64,000 nucleotides of DNA from positions 124,001 to 188,000 of the forward strand of contig JAUSLV010000002.1 of assembly GCA_030645495.1 (NCBI GenBank), in the 5' to 3' direction. The first letter of the stretch is position 1; each line of letters opens with the position of its first letter. The notes beneath the pieces are model-generated. The model was given only the letters and a program-made list of their open reading frames with translations. It had not been told where the DNA came from and did not search any database. This document shows positions 63,134-64,000 of the stretch, piece by piece. A program made the translations under genes and the position numbers. Source of the stretch: Actinomycetota bacterium (GTDB lineage: Bacteria > Actinomycetota > Acidimicrobiia > Acidimicrobiales > Ilumatobacteraceae).

Positions 63134-63736
63134 ATGAGCCACAATCCCAACCGCAGTCGCTTCGGCCGCACGATGATCATCACCGCCACCGCCATCGGCG
63201 TGACACTCGGCGCGGCCGGCCTGGCCGGCGCAGCGCAGTCGGCGTGGTCGTCCACCAGCTTCGACTCCGACGTCGCCCTCGAGACCGAGGTCAGCACCCC
63301 CACCAGCGACGATCAGGCCACCGAGAGCTCGACCGACGACTCCACCGAGAACTCGACGGATGACTCCACGGCCATCTCGACCGACGGTTCGACCGCCATC
63401 TCGACCGACGGTTCGACGGAGAACTCGACCGACGACTCCACCGAGAACTCGACCGACGACTCGGTCGACTCGGACGACGACAGCAGCAGCAACCCGAGCG
63501 CCCCGCTGCCGGCCCCGTTCACCAAGGTGTACCTCTCTGCCGGCGGCTCGATCGCCGTCACCTGGACCGGTACCGCCTTCGTGCTCGACACGGTGATCGC
63601 CGCCAACGGCTACGTCGCCGAGATCAAGGACCAGAGTTGGGACCGCATCCGAGTGGACTTCGAGGGCGTGCTGGACAGCCGCATCGAAGTGCGGATCAGC
63701 GACGACGACAACTCGGTGCGAGTGCGCATCGACTGA
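63134..63736 (+). CDS. Exported protein with Ser/Thr/Asp octapeptide repeats
   Basis: 200 residues from the ATG at 63134 (AGGAG 9 bases upstream). Sec signal peptide (FGRTMIITATAIGVTLGAAGLAGAAQS), then an acidic repeat region of six 8-residue units (STDDSTEN/STDGSTAI). A C-terminal beta domain follows (KVYLSAGGSIAVTWTGTAFVLDTVI ... RIRVDFEGVLDSRIEVRISDDDN). The repeats look like a flexible, possibly glycosylated or calcium-binding stalk presenting the C-terminal domain. A strong hairpin follows the gene. Confidence 0.8.
   Translation: MSHNPNRSRFGRTMIITATAIGVTLGAAGLAGAAQSAWSSTSFDSDVALETEVSTPTSDDQATESSTDDSTENSTDDSTAISTDGSTAISTDGSTENSTDDSTENSTDDSVDSDDDSSSNPSAPLPAPFTKVYLSAGGSIAVTWTGTAFVLDTVIAANGYVAEIKDQSWDRIRVDFEGVLDSRIEVRISDDDNSVRVRID
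63329..63472 (+). repeat. Six in-frame 24-bp tandem repeats
   Basis: Units of 24 bp encode STDDSTEN, STDDSTAI, STDGSTAI, STDGSTEN, STDDSTEN and STDDSVDS. The DNA is nearly identical between units, so slippage or recombination could vary the number. Confidence 0.85.
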
Positions 63737-63768
63737 TCGCTCGGCCCCCGAGGCAGAGGTACGGCCGT

Positions 63769-63800
63769 GGCCCGGTGACGCTCAGTGCGTGCACCGGGCC
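63769..63800 (+). terminator. Intrinsic terminator after the repeat protein gene
   Basis: 9-bp perfect arms GGCCCGGTG and CACCGGGCC, extended inside by ACGC/GCGT with a one-base bulge, then ATCGCCGTTTTCC downstream. Confidence 0.65.
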
Positions 63801-63846
63801 ATCGCCGTTTTCCGGCCCGAACGCGGCGCGTGGCTACCGTTGCCCC

Positions 63847-64000
63847 ATGGAGCAGCCCGGCCACCAGCACGGCCACCACGATCATCACCAGCCCGGCCAC
63901 CAACCTGGCCACCAGCACGGCCACCAGCACGAGCGGCCCGCCGACTTCGACTGGGAAGCGATGGCCGACTCGCTCGAGCTGGACGGGATGATGCTGCTGC
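63847..64000 (+). CDS. N-terminus of a SAM-dependent methyltransferase with a His-rich leader (3' truncated)
   Basis: Runs off the window edge. The first 29 residues are almost only His, Gln, Gly, Pro (MEQPGHQHGHHDHHQPGHQP and continuing), about 11 His in all, followed by RPADFDWEAMADSLELDGMMLL. DWEAMADSLELEG-type is the usual lead-in of a class of actinobacterial class I methyltransferases. The His-rich leader suggests metal binding. The SAM motif would lie outside the window, so the assignment is tentative. Confidence 0.55.
   Translation, partial: MEQPGHQHGHHDHHQPGHQPGHQHGHQHERPADFDWEAMADSLELDGMMLL

Noticed and set aside
63329-63472. CRISPR-like array
   Set aside because: Repeats are contiguous 24-bp in-frame coding units without spacers.

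Overview
Organism. The window is high-GC DNA with dense, often overlapping genes (ATGA/TGATG junctions). It has strong actinobacterial signatures: Tat and Sec lipoproteins, Swt1/DUF499 and PRTase conflict genes, AbiE and Phd/PIN toxin-antitoxin pairs, LytR-CpsA-Psr and SARP/BTAD-type sequence. A free-living actinomycete, most likely of the Acidimicrobiia (Ilumatobacter/Microthrix-like), is my best guess. The assignment to Actinomycetota is fairly secure; the class is inference.

Layout. (1) 1-26 kb is a defence island. It holds a GNAT/DUF1778 toxin-antitoxin pair, a divergent PRTase-like/coiled-coil pair, and a four-gene operon (SNF2-DUF3883 helicase, DUF1156 DNA methylase, Swt1-DUF499 ATPase, small unknown). 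A GmrSD-type DUF262/DUF1524 nuclease, an AAA ATPase with an upstream Zn-ribbon protein, NERD and HNH nucleases and a large membrane patatin follow. A decayed IS481 transposase and a lipoprotein end it. (2) 27.8-32.8 kb carries an Lrp/AsnC regulator divergent from a compact phenylalanine/tyrosine catabolic operon (hppD-phhA-hmgA-fahA); maleylacetoacetate isomerase is absent. (3) 32.8-42.9 kb is an accessory zone: a Panacea-type toxin-antitoxin pair whose toxin tail is made of a dispersed repeat, two lipoproteins (DUF3160, CapA), a BTAD gene stub, an AbiE pair with a frameshifted toxin, and two Phd/PIN pairs with striking palindromic operators. (4) 43.1-50.7 kb has a secreted flavin amine oxidase with circularly permuted domain order, two back-to-back ArsR-SRPBCC modules, ArsM, a TrmO-MOSC fusion, a CDF metal exporter and a YciI protein. 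(5) 51.1-54.7 kb has an ABC exporter with a 44-residue companion peptide, divergent from a NarL-type two-component system. (6) 55-64 kb has an initiator tRNA, a very large cyclase/NTPase/TPR regulator, several lipoproteins, LCP and repeat-rich exported proteins, and a membrane-anchored protein carrying a domain unmistakably similar to eukaryotic ubiquitin.

Most notable. The ubiquitin-like protein (60224-60742) and the circularly permuted amine oxidase (43126-44571) are the two observations least explained by standard annotation. The island at 1-26 kb holds several conflict modules whose mechanisms are poorly described. Three genes (1500-3175, 39017-39783, 46430-46761) each need one extra base to be intact. 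This could be real decay, but it also fits single-base deletion errors in the assembly.
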